Part shown: one piece after another, positions 1 to 7,900 of the stretch
Position numbering within the stretch: the stretch's first letter is position 1
Layout: every line of letters starts with the position of its first letter
Source of the DNA: Candidatus Desantisbacteria bacterium CG1_02_38_46
Lineage (GTDB): Bacteria; Desantisbacteria; UBA1551; UBA1559
Reading direction: 5' to 3'
DNA length: 13,252 nt
Assembly: GCA_001871015.1 (NCBI GenBank)
Contig: MNUO01000033.1
Coordinates: 1-13,252, forward strand
Position numbers and translations under genes: made by a program
The notes under the pieces: generated by a model
Database searches by the model: none
The model's input: only the letters and a program-made list of their open reading frames with translations
Told to the model about the DNA's origin: nothing

Positions 1-52
1 GACGACGAAGAATCTCCCTGCCTTTCCGTGGAAGCATAATTTCATTTAACAT
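1..52 (-). CDS. 5' end of a gene truncated by the window edge, possibly another URO-D-fold protein
   Basis: Only the first 17 codons are visible, reading MLNEIMLPRKGREILRR, and the frame is open to the window edge. The start is chosen because AGAGG lies 9 nt upstream (62-66); a second in-frame ATG is at 35-37. The pattern 'RK.REILRR' resembles the first helix of URO-D-like proteins, where a short 'RE.(I/V)..(T/A)L.F..PDR' element opens the protein. That would fit the two URO-D genes directly upstream, but 17 residues are too few to assign a family, and a regulator or other protein is equally possible. It may be the last visible member of the operon or start its own unit from the -10-like element at 122-130. 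Confidence 0.45.
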   Translation of the reverse strand, partial: MLNEIMLPRKGREILRR

Positions 53-61
53 AAACTGTTT

Positions 62-66
62 CCTCT
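62..66 (-). promoter_or_regulatory. Ribosome binding site for the truncated gene
   Basis: AGAGG followed by a 9-nt spacer and ATG (50-52). It is the main support for a real start codon here. Confidence 0.45.
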
Positions 67-121
67 AATAATATTTCGCAGGCAATTACAATTGATTTCA
101 CAGGACATTTGTTCCTTCAAA

Positions 122-130
122 ATTATAGCA
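122..130 (-). promoter_or_regulatory. Candidate extended -10 promoter element
   Basis: The minus strand reads TGCTATAAT, a perfect TG-N-TATAAT extended -10. It lies 23 nt downstream of the stop codon of the URO-D gene and about 70 nt upstream of the next start codon. No good -35 hexamer sits 16-18 nt upstream, where the sequence is purine-rich (AAAGTGG region). Extended -10 promoters can work without one, but AT-rich DNA gives such matches by chance. A weak dyad (95-123) overlaps its downstream edge. Confidence 0.3.
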
Positions 131-152
131 TTTTTCTACTTCTCCACTTTTA

Positions 153-1214
153 TTATCTTTTGGAAAGTTCAAAGTAAAGATCATTGTAATATAATGCATT
201 ATCTATGGGGGTATTGGGAGGAATGTGGTTCCCTACAGCCATAATAAATCCAGGATATTTCTTTCCTATCTCCATACACCTTTTCACTTCTTTATATATC
301 TCTTCTTTTGTTCCAGAAAGAAGTATACGACAATCAGCATTACCGACAAAACCATGCGTCTTACCGTATTTTTCGGCAAATTTTTTCATATCATTACCAG
401 GCTCCATCACAAATATCTCAGCACCACATTTGACTATATCATCAAAAAACATATCGTATTTACCATCTGAAGTAAATATTAGTTTTTTCCCAGCAGAAAG
501 TATAGGTTCCCACAATTTCTTATTCCGGGGAAAGATATATTTTCTATACCAGTCTGGATGAGCTGCTGGTCCTGAAGTCCAGCAGATATCATCATGAACC
601 ATAAATGCTTTGCAATTTGTCTTTGCCCAAGCGTCAAAGTATTGTTTGATCCACTGATAATAACCTTCAATAACCTTATCAAACTTCTTGGAGTCTTTAC
701 CGATTGCCATAAGCAACATCTCCCAGCCAAAAATCTCAATCAATGAAGTAAAAATTCCAGATACTCCACCCATTGTTAAGGTTACACCTTTCCAATAATC
801 CTCTTGTTCATGATAACGGCGGTTAAGTTCCTTAACCAACTCTTCCTGATTTTTCTCTCCATATTCCTTATAAGGATCGAAGTCACAAACTTCCTCTATT
901 GTTTTAAAGGGACAGCTTATATCTTTATCAAAATCCATTCCATCAATATTATAGGTAGCGTGTCCCATTTTTGTGATTCTTCCTCCGCTATTACGCATAT
1001 CCCTTACTCCGCTGGGGGCCATCCACTTAAAAGCATAGTCCCATTTCTTTACAAATTCTATTTTCGCTTTTTCTCTGTTTGCCTCTATAGAGGTGTCAAT
1101 TCCGGTGACTTTCTGAACCAATGGCCAATGGTAAGTTTCAACAGAATATTCTGTCCTTGGAACTCTATCGGTAAATTCCAAATTTATTGCTTTCCATCCA
1201 CTTTGATAACTCAT
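153..1214 (-). CDS. URO-D-fold protein, methyltransferase-like, with non-canonical metal motif
   Basis: A 353-residue protein of the uroporphyrinogen decarboxylase-like superfamily, predicted cytoplasmic (no signal peptide). Family features in order: the N-terminal 'INLEFTDRVPR' element (residues 10-20), 'MVHDDICWTSGP' (205-216) matching the 'DD.g' strand of the barrel, 'PRNKKLWEPI' (229-238), and a C-terminal 'NHIPPNTPIDN' (329-339) matching the usual 'P.tP.eN' segment. The HemE signature around the porphyrin site is absent, so this is not heme biosynthesis. MtaA/CmuA-type relatives carry His-x-Cys-Gly as zinc ligands; here the equivalent position reads T248-S249-D250-G251, and the C-terminal Cys is also missing. 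A classical zinc-thiol methyltransferase site is therefore not supported, and the substrate is unknown. The start is preceded by GGAG with a 6-nt spacer, and the ATG directly follows the stop of a gene remnant (TAAATG). Confidence 0.85.
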   Translation of the reverse strand: MSYQSGWKAINLEFTDRVPRTEYSVETYHWPLVQKVTGIDTSIEANREKAKIEFVKKWDYAFKWMAPSGVRDMRNSGGRITKMGHATYNIDGMDFDKDISCPFKTIEEVCDFDPYKEYGEKNQEELVKELNRRYHEQEDYWKGVTLTMGGVSGIFTSLIEIFGWEMLLMAIGKDSKKFDKVIEGYYQWIKQYFDAWAKTNCKAFMVHDDICWTSGPAAHPDWYRKYIFPRNKKLWEPILSAGKKLIFTSDGKYDMFFDDIVKCGAEIFVMEPGNDMKKFAEKYGKTHGFVGNADCRILLSGTKEEIYKEVKRCMEIGKKYPGFIMAVGNHIPPNTPIDNALYYNDLYFELSKR

Positions 1215-1340
1215 TTATACTCCATATGTTTTAATAGTTTTAACCATCGTAAGATAATTTTCTTCAGAAATATAGTCCAGAGGGCTGGTGTTACAGGCAG
1301 CAACAAACTTCCAAGAAAGGTGGGTTATATACTCTTTTTC
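1215..1340 (-). pseudogene. C-terminal remnant of a URO-D-family gene
   Basis: Between the two intact URO-D genes a 41-codon stretch reads as coding sequence after an in-frame TGA (1341-1343). It contains 'KFVAACNTSPLDYISEENY' and ends 'VKTIKTYGV' with TAA at 1215-1217. This has the layout of a URO-D C-terminus: hydrophobic strand, Cys/Asn loop, Pro, then 'eNyl.m...i..yG'. The upstream neighbour already has its own complete C-terminus, so this is not its tail. No start codon, ribosome site or N-terminal domain is present. The stop codon abuts the next gene's ATG, as in an intact operon junction. I infer a third paralogue of which only the 3' end survives. A chance open frame is the alternative. 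Confidence 0.45.
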
Positions 1341-1351
1341 TCATTTCTCCA

Positions 1352-2419
1352 TTATTTTTTCCAGAATTTATCTCCTAATACTACTTCATACATAGATAGA
1401 ACATTCTCTATCGGAGTGTCAGCATTAATAGCATTTGAGGAACAGAAGATATATCCTCCATTCTTCCATAACACATCAACTGTATTTTTTACCTTCGCCT
1501 TCACTTCCTCTCTACTTCCTCGAGGTAAAAGTTTTGTAGTATCAATTCCTCCTCTGAAAGTTAGTTTATCTCCATATCTTTCTTTTAAGAATTTAATTTC
1601 CATCCCTTTCGCTGAAACTTGAATGGGATCTAAAATAGAAACCCCCAAATTTATAAGATCAGGAATTACTGGATATATTGAACCGCAGGAATGGAAAGCA
1701 AACTTAGCTCCATAATTATAAACAAATTGAGCAAAGTCTTTGTAATAAATGAGAATATCATTCCTAATATTATCTAAAGAAACAAGTAATCCCTCTGTGG
1801 TTCCAAAATCCTCATAGGTCATTACATAATCTATGGATCCTTCCGCACTTTCTAAAACTCTTTTCATATACCCTTTCCAATATTCGGAAATAGACCTCAT
1901 CACATAATGGAAAAATTCCTTATTTAAGAGCATATCTATTAAAGATTGCTCCATTCCCCTTAAGTAAAAATATAGGTACCATATACTCATCCACCCGGCA
2001 TCAAGAACATAATTGCTATATTTGTTTGCTTTTTCTTTTATACCTTCAAAATCATAGTATTCATAGGGAGGAAAGGAGTATTTTTTACGAAAATCATCTA
2101 TTGTATTTACTTCTGCCAGAGGATGATAAACTTGTTGAAAAGACTTTCCAAAAGAAGTTATTATTTCTTTAGACCTATAGCCAAATACACTTTCTACACT
2201 TCCATCAGGAAATTTCTTTAGGGGAGAACCTATATAATCTGGTGGGACGCTGCGCACATCAACATGGAAAAGAATGAGAAGTTTATCATCACTATCAATT
2301 TGAAAGTGGTATTTTAAACCTTTTCTAATTTCATCTACTGTCTGTAAATCAACTATCGGTCTATCCGCTTCCTTATTATTAATTACTAGAGCAAATCTTT
2401 CCTTGGGAGTAACCTTCAT
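1352..2419 (-). CDS. URO-D-fold protein with His-x-Cys motif, methyltransferase-like
   Basis: A 355-residue cytoplasmic protein of the URO-D superfamily. Recognisable segments: N-terminal 'TPKERFALVINNKEADRPI' (4-22), 'MTYEDFGTTEGLLVS' (200-214), 'FAFHSCGSIYPVIPDLINLG' (240-259), 'DPIQVSAKGM' (264-273), 'FRGGIDTTKLLP' (288-299) and 'ADTPIENVLSMYE' (333-345). H243-x-C245-G246 matches the zinc-binding HxC pair of MtaA/MtbA/CmuA-type methyltransferases. The third Cys near the C-terminus is not at its usual place (N329), although C326 is close. A methyl-transfer role is family-based inference; no corrinoid protein or partner is visible. The ATG overlaps the fucosidase stop codon (ATGA, 2416-2419), so translation is probably coupled; GGAAGAAG lies upstream inside the fucosidase gene. 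HemE motifs are absent. Confidence 0.85.
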   Translation of the reverse strand: MKVTPKERFALVINNKEADRPIVDLQTVDEIRKGLKYHFQIDSDDKLLILFHVDVRSVPPDYIGSPLKKFPDGSVESVFGYRSKEIITSFGKSFQQVYHPLAEVNTIDDFRKKYSFPPYEYYDFEGIKEKANKYSNYVLDAGWMSIWYLYFYLRGMEQSLIDMLLNKEFFHYVMRSISEYWKGYMKRVLESAEGSIDYVMTYEDFGTTEGLLVSLDNIRNDILIYYKDFAQFVYNYGAKFAFHSCGSIYPVIPDLINLGVSILDPIQVSAKGMEIKFLKERYGDKLTFRGGIDTTKLLPRGSREEVKAKVKNTVDVLWKNGGYIFCSSNAINADTPIENVLSMYEVVLGDKFWKK

Positions 2420-3645
2420 TTTAATTCTTCTTCCAACTTTAGCGCAATCACTGTATCATAGGGGTCAGGTTCTTTATCGGGTAGATTCTTTATAAATAAC
2501 CTATCGTTTTTTTGAGTAACCTCAACCTTTTTACCACTAGCTAAAAAATTAGCTGATTTTACTTTATTCTTGAACCTAGAGATACAAAGTTCTCTTCCCA
2601 ACCAATAGAATACATGAAGATAAGCTATATTTCCTTTTGTTGTGACACGAGGTGACCAACCAAACGATACATCTCTATAAAAACTATAAAAAGAAGAACC
2701 TTTTATTCCATAAATGGACTCTCTATTCTTTTTCATCCAATTGCCAATTTCTTTAAGACGTTTAATAGAAGTGGCGGGAATAGTGCCATCGGCCTTAGGA
2801 CCAACATTAAGAAGAAAATTGCCTCCAGTAGAAACGCAACGAACTAAATTTATAATTAGTTGTTTTGTGGATTTCCAGTTTTTATCTCCTGCATGATATC
2901 CCCAGTGATCATTCATTGTCATACAGGTTTCCCATAGTCTCCCGGAGGTAGACGGCACAATCCGTTGTTCCGGAGTATCAAAATCTCCTGGGATTCCAGA
3001 GCGAGAATTAATCAAAATGTGGGGTTGTAATTTCTTCACTATATTGTAGTAGAGTTTTCTTGACTGCCAGATTTCTGCAGAAGAAAAATTACCCCACGAG
3101 CTTAAAACCCACCCACCATCATACCAGAGAATATCAATTTTACCATAATTGGTTAGCAGTTCTCTTACCTGATTGTGAACATAAGCAATGAATCTTTTCC
3201 ATTCTTTAGGATTTTTACAGGGACCGTTGAGATATGCCGGGCAATTCAAATCTGCAAGAGAAAAATAAAGCCCAACTTTCATTTTATACTTTCTACAAGC
3301 TCTAATATATTCAGCCACAAAATCCCTTTTAGCCGCAGTTTTGACTGAGGTAAAGTTAGAAACCTTACTATCAAAAAGGCAAAAACCATCGTGGTGTTTA
3401 GTGGTTAAAACCATATATTTCATTCCAGATTCTTTTGCCAGTTTAACCCAGTTTTCAATGTTAAATTTCTCTGGTTTAAATTTATTTGCCAGCAATGCAT
3501 ATTCTTGTTTAGGGATCTTTTCTGTATACCTTACCCACTCTCCACGAGCAAGTATAGAGTATAGCCCCCAATGAATGAATATTCCAAACCTTGCCTCTTC
3601 AAACCATCTGGCATCCCCAGCAATAGGTCTTACTTTTTGTGACAT
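2416..3645 (-). CDS. Alpha-L-fucosidase, GH29
   Basis: A 409-residue GH29 retaining fucosidase that should release terminal alpha-L-fucose. Motifs in order: 'WFEEARFGIFIHWGLYS' (14-30), 'TTKHHDGFCLFDS' (81-93, substrate-binding His pair), 'VGLYFSLADL' (124-133), 'DILWYDGGW' (171-179) with the expected nucleophile D176, 'RLWETCMTMNDHWGYH' (236-251) and 'GGNFLLNVGPKADGTIP' (274-290). The C-terminal part (about 320-409) resembles the short beta domain of the family; no extra binding module is present. There is no signal peptide, so the enzyme is predicted to act in the cytoplasm on imported oligosaccharides. AAGGAGA precedes the ATG with a short spacer, 26 nt after the M19 gene, and the 3' end overlaps the URO-D gene by 4 nt. 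I did not assign the acid/base residue; it varies within GH29. Confidence 0.93.
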   Translation of the reverse strand: MSQKVRPIAGDARWFEEARFGIFIHWGLYSILARGEWVRYTEKIPKQEYALLANKFKPEKFNIENWVKLAKESGMKYMVLTTKHHDGFCLFDSKVSNFTSVKTAAKRDFVAEYIRACRKYKMKVGLYFSLADLNCPAYLNGPCKNPKEWKRFIAYVHNQVRELLTNYGKIDILWYDGGWVLSSWGNFSSAEIWQSRKLYYNIVKKLQPHILINSRSGIPGDFDTPEQRIVPSTSGRLWETCMTMNDHWGYHAGDKNWKSTKQLIINLVRCVSTGGNFLLNVGPKADGTIPATSIKRLKEIGNWMKKNRESIYGIKGSSFYSFYRDVSFGWSPRVTTKGNIAYLHVFYWLGRELCISRFKNKVKSANFLASGKKVEVTQKNDRLFIKNLPDKEPDPYDTVIALKLEEELK

Positions 3646-3671
3646 AAATCTCCTTTTCTATCCATATTCTT

Positions 3672-4877
3672 TCATTTATTTAATACTGTCTTTGCCACCC
3701 GCATTACATTTCCTCCTATTATCTTCTTTATATCTTTGTCTGAATATCCTCTTTTACAAAGTCCTACTGTAAATAATGGCCAGTTTGTCCACATTAAACT
3801 TTTTTCCACATTTTTGAGGAAATCTGTTTCTGCAGGGGGCCATAAACTTTCCCATGGGATTCTGGAGGGTGGCAACCTGAGAGATTTCTTTTCTCCATCT
3901 TCGCCTGGAGGTGCTACATCAGTTCCAATTGCTACATAATCAGCACCAAATTTTTTTACAACATAATCAATGTGGTCAAGAAAACTGTTTATATTACCTT
4001 CCCCACCCAAGAATTTAGGAATGCAACAAATCCCAATATAGCCTCCAGTGTCGGTGATAGATTTTATCACTTTATCAGTTTTATTCCTGTAATGTTTCGT
4101 TATAGAAAAACAACCAGAATGACTTGCAACTATAGGTTTTGAAGATATTTTTGCTGCATCAATGCTAGTTTGCCAGCCTGAATGTGCAACATCCACAATC
4201 ACCCCAACTCTATTCATTTGCTTTACCACCATCTTACCGAAATCACTTAAGCCAGCATCAGATAATTCTCCACAACCATCCCCAATCATATTCCGCCTAT
4301 TATATGTAAGGTGCATCATCCTGCATCCAAGTTCATAAAATATTTCAATAAAACTTAATTCTTCTTCTGTGGACTGCCATTGTTGTAAAAGAGGGACACC
4401 ATTACAGGAAAAGTATAAACAGTGTTTACTACTTTTTTTTGCTTCCAGAATATCCTCTGGAGTAAGTGCATTTTTAAGAAAGTCTCCCATTTTGTCACAT
4501 ACATAAGTATAATGGGCTAATCTTTTTAACATTCTAAGTGGAGATGAATGTTCCTCCCCTGCATTCTGGAAAATACATGTTACCCCGGATGTATCAAATA
4601 TATATCTGAATTTTTCTTTTTCTTCCCTATTTTTAACTACCCCTGTCATTATTATTTTCTCTTTCAAATCTTTTATTTCGCTATAAGAACCACCTGCCTT
4701 AATCATTTTTTGAATTTCTCTAATATTTATATTTGCTCTTGGAGCAAAGCCATAAGCATCAATAACTATTGAATTCCTGTGTAATTCAAAACCCTGTTCT
4801 AACTCAAGTTTAGTAGGTTTTAAAATATTTAGCGCAATATTCCTATATTGTTCCACTTCCTCTTTTATTTTATTCAT
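3672..4877 (-). CDS. M19 (membrane/renal dipeptidase) family protein with degenerate metal site
   Basis: A 401-residue protein clearly built on the M19 TIM barrel: 'YELGCRMMHLTYNRRNMIGD' (181-200), 'GLSDFGKMVVKQMNRVGVIV' (209-228), 'DVAHSGWQTS' (229-238), 'PIVASHSG' (248-255), 'GGYIGICCIPKF' (278-289), 'VAIGTDVAPPGE' (315-326) and 'IIGGNVMRV' (386-394). Active M19 enzymes bind two zinc ions through an N-terminal HxD, a bridging Glu and two His. Here the two later His (H232, H253) and the catalytic-type Asp (D320) are kept, but the HxD is Y42-x-F44 in 'VIDAYGFAP', the bridging Glu is replaced near N159, and the substrate His position is Y192. This looks like a divergent subfamily, possibly mono-metal or non-peptidase. 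No signal peptide. The start has almost no Shine-Dalgarno (AGAAG touching ATG); an ATG 21 nt upstream is blocked by an in-frame TAG. Confidence 0.85.
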   Translation of the reverse strand: MNKIKEEVEQYRNIALNILKPTKLELEQGFELHRNSIVIDAYGFAPRANINIREIQKMIKAGGSYSEIKDLKEKIIMTGVVKNREEKEKFRYIFDTSGVTCIFQNAGEEHSSPLRMLKRLAHYTYVCDKMGDFLKNALTPEDILEAKKSSKHCLYFSCNGVPLLQQWQSTEEELSFIEIFYELGCRMMHLTYNRRNMIGDGCGELSDAGLSDFGKMVVKQMNRVGVIVDVAHSGWQTSIDAAKISSKPIVASHSGCFSITKHYRNKTDKVIKSITDTGGYIGICCIPKFLGGEGNINSFLDHIDYVVKKFGADYVAIGTDVAPPGEDGEKKSLRLPPSRIPWESLWPPAETDFLKNVEKSLMWTNWPLFTVGLCKRGYSDKDIKKIIGGNVMRVAKTVLNK

Positions 4878-4915
4878 CTTCTAATTTAAACTTTTCATTA
4901 GATAACAAAATCATT

Positions 4916-7900
4916 TTATTTTTTTTCTAACCCAATAATTGCGGCGGCAATTTTTACCCTGTAGTTTTCAAGGATAGCCAGATTGGGATTGTTAAGCACA
5001 TCATCAACAGAGTTGCTAAGAAGTTGCTTAAACTCTTTTGTATCCTTACCGCGTTTATCAGCTTTTTCTATTGCCTGCTTGAGAAGATAGAGATAGCAAT
5101 AGTCCTCAACTCCTTCCCGAAAAGCCTCCCAATGCTTGCTGGAAACCACGTCGTTTCGTCCTCCCTCATATACCATTCCATTATCTCCATATCTTGTATA
5201 TCTTTCCTTATCAAAAGGATCCCAGGAATCTCCTTGCCAGGTGTGATATGTCCAGAAGCCAGTGCCATCAAGACCTAACTTCCAGACCTTCCAGGGGTTT
5301 AGCCGGTAGTAATCTATCAGGGATAATGTATTCATCCAGATTGAGCAGCTATAAACCCAGACCTTAAGACCAGTATCTTGAAAGAAACGAAGTTTTTCCT
5401 TGGATTGTTCAGTTTGGGGGTAAAATTGTCCCATATGAACCATCCAGAAATCCATATAAGGTGTTAAACGCTTGATTGACTCCGCACCGGGCGCTCGTGG
5501 TCCATACGTAGTCACAGTCGGCCCATATTTAACATTTGGGTCAAGTTGGCGATAGATCTTACCACGCTCAATCATCATCGGAACATCTTTTTCCTGAAAC
5601 TCATCCGGTCCAGCGTGAACATAGAGTTCATCATGACTGAACCCCAGTTCTTTAAGATTTTGAACCAGTCCAGAAATAAATTGAGGTGTCTTTGGTGTAA
5701 CAAACCCCATCAGAAGTTTAAGACCGCGGCTTTTTGCTTCTTTGATGAAGGGGTCATCAAAATTATAATTATAATCGACTTTAACCTTCCAGTCCCAGAT
5801 GCCTTTCTGCCACCACTGCATTGTAGGCTCTGTGCGTTTTGTTTGATCCTCTAAACCTCTCATCCATCCACTTCTGTTTTTTGAAAGCGGAACTACATTA
5901 ACCCGGTGTTCATCCAGGTCTTTTACCACAGTCAGGCGGTCAGGTTCAGGTAGGTCTCCTCCAGTCCAGATAAAGACATTAAGTGGATTTTTACCGGTAG
6001 GTGGCAATTCAAAATCCCATATCTTAACCTGAAGGGGTAATTTAATCAAGGAGTCTATCTCACCTGAGATTAAATTCAGAGGTTTAATCGTAATCTCACC
6101 GCTATAATCCCCGGCCTCTGCTCCACGCGCATCTATGGTAATCCATATCTGCTTTGATTCACCGGCAGGAATAAAGAAAATATTAGCCTCATTACCTACC
6201 AAAGGATTTGCTACTAACTCCTTTGACATTGTCGAGACCAAGACTACCTCTCGGATACGAATTCTATCTTTTGAAAAAACTTTACCTGAACTATCCTTCA
6301 GGTCCCCAGGCATAATCCGAATATTCAAACCTTCCAGACACAATAGGTTGGTAATCATAAAAGATGCTGACTCTAACTCTCCCTTTGCTAATTGAGCCCT
6401 TATTTCGGTTGTTCGTGTTACTTTAGTAGGTAAATCAGCAGGCTGAACCTTAAGCCACGGTCCTCTTTCCCAGTACATAATGCGATGGTTTTTCTCCCAG
6501 TTATCAAACTCTTCAAGTCCTTCTTTTAAGGAAAGCCAGGACTGCGTCGAAATATTTTTTCTCTCCTTGATACAAGATGATACCTCATTATCAAAAAGGG
6601 AAATCTGAGTTTCTGTTTTTTCTAATACAGACCTCATTTCTTTAGAAATAAAATGAGCTGGGGAAAGGGTTTCGTTAATCCGTTGATAGGAAGGGATTAA
6701 TTTTTTCAATTGAGAACTGGAGAATCTAAAAAAAGGTATATCTTTTATCTGATATTTTCCTATAAACACTACATTCTTATTATCGGTTTGAACAATGGAG
6801 AAAATCACATTAGCATCTTCATCTGAGAGAAGCGTATAGGGTAGATTAAGAGAGTGCACCTGGTCTGGTCTGATTGTAAAATCCTGCTCAGATTTACGCA
6901 GACTCAAACCTTTATTTGAAGTAACCTCTATTCTGGAGCATAAGGAAAGTAAATCAGTTGTTTTGTTAGTTATCTGGGCAGTGAAAATATTATATCCAAA
7001 GAACAATTGACCAGGATTAACAACTTTCACTAAGGTAATTTTATTGGATGTAGCGCCTTCACCAAACAACAATACCCCAGGCATTTCTGCTGGATTAAAA
7101 TAAGCAGCACCACCAATCCAGCAGCTGTTTTCCTTTGTCCCTGCGTATCTTTCTCTGGCGATGTTTATTCCCCATTCTCCACCTAATAAGGGTAGACTTC
7201 CTAAATCATTAAAAGGAACGGCTAATTCCCCACTCCAGAAATTTTTGCCTTTATAAATTGCTGATTTAGTATTGGCATTGTAAGTTTTGTCAGTGATGCG
7301 GGCATCATAAATACCATTAGCTGCATTTAAAATGAAGTGGAACTTTGTCTGTGGAGACTCTTTTGTATCAAGAAAAACCTCAATACAATCATCGTTCCAA
7401 GTGTTGTGGTCTCTTTGCGTGTATGAACAATGGAGTTTGTCCATATGTGGTTCTTCAAAGCGGAAACCTACATATAGATAACTGCGGTTATAAAGCAAAT
7501 AGGCTTTAGAAGATGCTTCAGGTTCTTTTCCATCTTTCAATAGAAAAGGTGTAATTGGAGATGCAACTGACCAGGCTTCTTCATCAAGTTGACCATCAAT
7601 TTGTAGGGGTTTATCTATATACAAAGCCTTTGCTTTTTTTATTTCCTTTTTTTGTTCTTCAAAGACAGGTTTTTCCTGCACTGCTTCTTTTTTAACCTCT
7701 TTTGTCTCAGAAACTTTCTGGACAACTGCTTTTTTAGTTATTCCATAAGGTAGTTCATTTCCTTTAACCATCCACTTATAATCTTCTTCTACTTCTTCAT
7801 CGGTCAAAGGAGTATCATATATGACAAATTCATCAAAATATGCTTCTGACCTATATCCAATCCAAGGATGGCCTAATCCAAATCTTTCCGGCGGAGTGGA

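Noticed and set aside
53-152. Intrinsic terminator after the last complete URO-D gene
   Set aside because: No GC-rich hairpin followed by a T-tract is present in the minus-strand direction, so transcription may continue into the next gene.
1215-1354. Frameshift in the upstream URO-D gene with the remnant as its true C-terminus
   Set aside because: The upstream protein already ends with a complete URO-D C-terminus ('ADTPIENVLSMYE' and a terminal helix), so the remnant is an additional, separate C-terminus.
804-1622. 272-codon open frame on the plus strand
   Set aside because: It is antisense to the two URO-D genes and the remnant, has no ribosome site, and its translation is Phe/Ser/Ile-rich without any domain. 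It is a shadow of AT-rich coding sequence.
153-2419. hemE (uroporphyrinogen decarboxylase proper)
   Set aside because: Neither protein has the N-terminal HemE Arg-rich signature, and motifs and context fit methyltransferase-like URO-D paralogues. Two adjacent non-identical copies in a glycosidase cluster argue against heme biosynthesis.
4878-4915. CTAAT/ATTAG inverted repeat between secreted hydrolase and M19 gene
   Set aside because: The 5-bp AT-only stem with a long loop is expected by chance in DNA this AT-rich.
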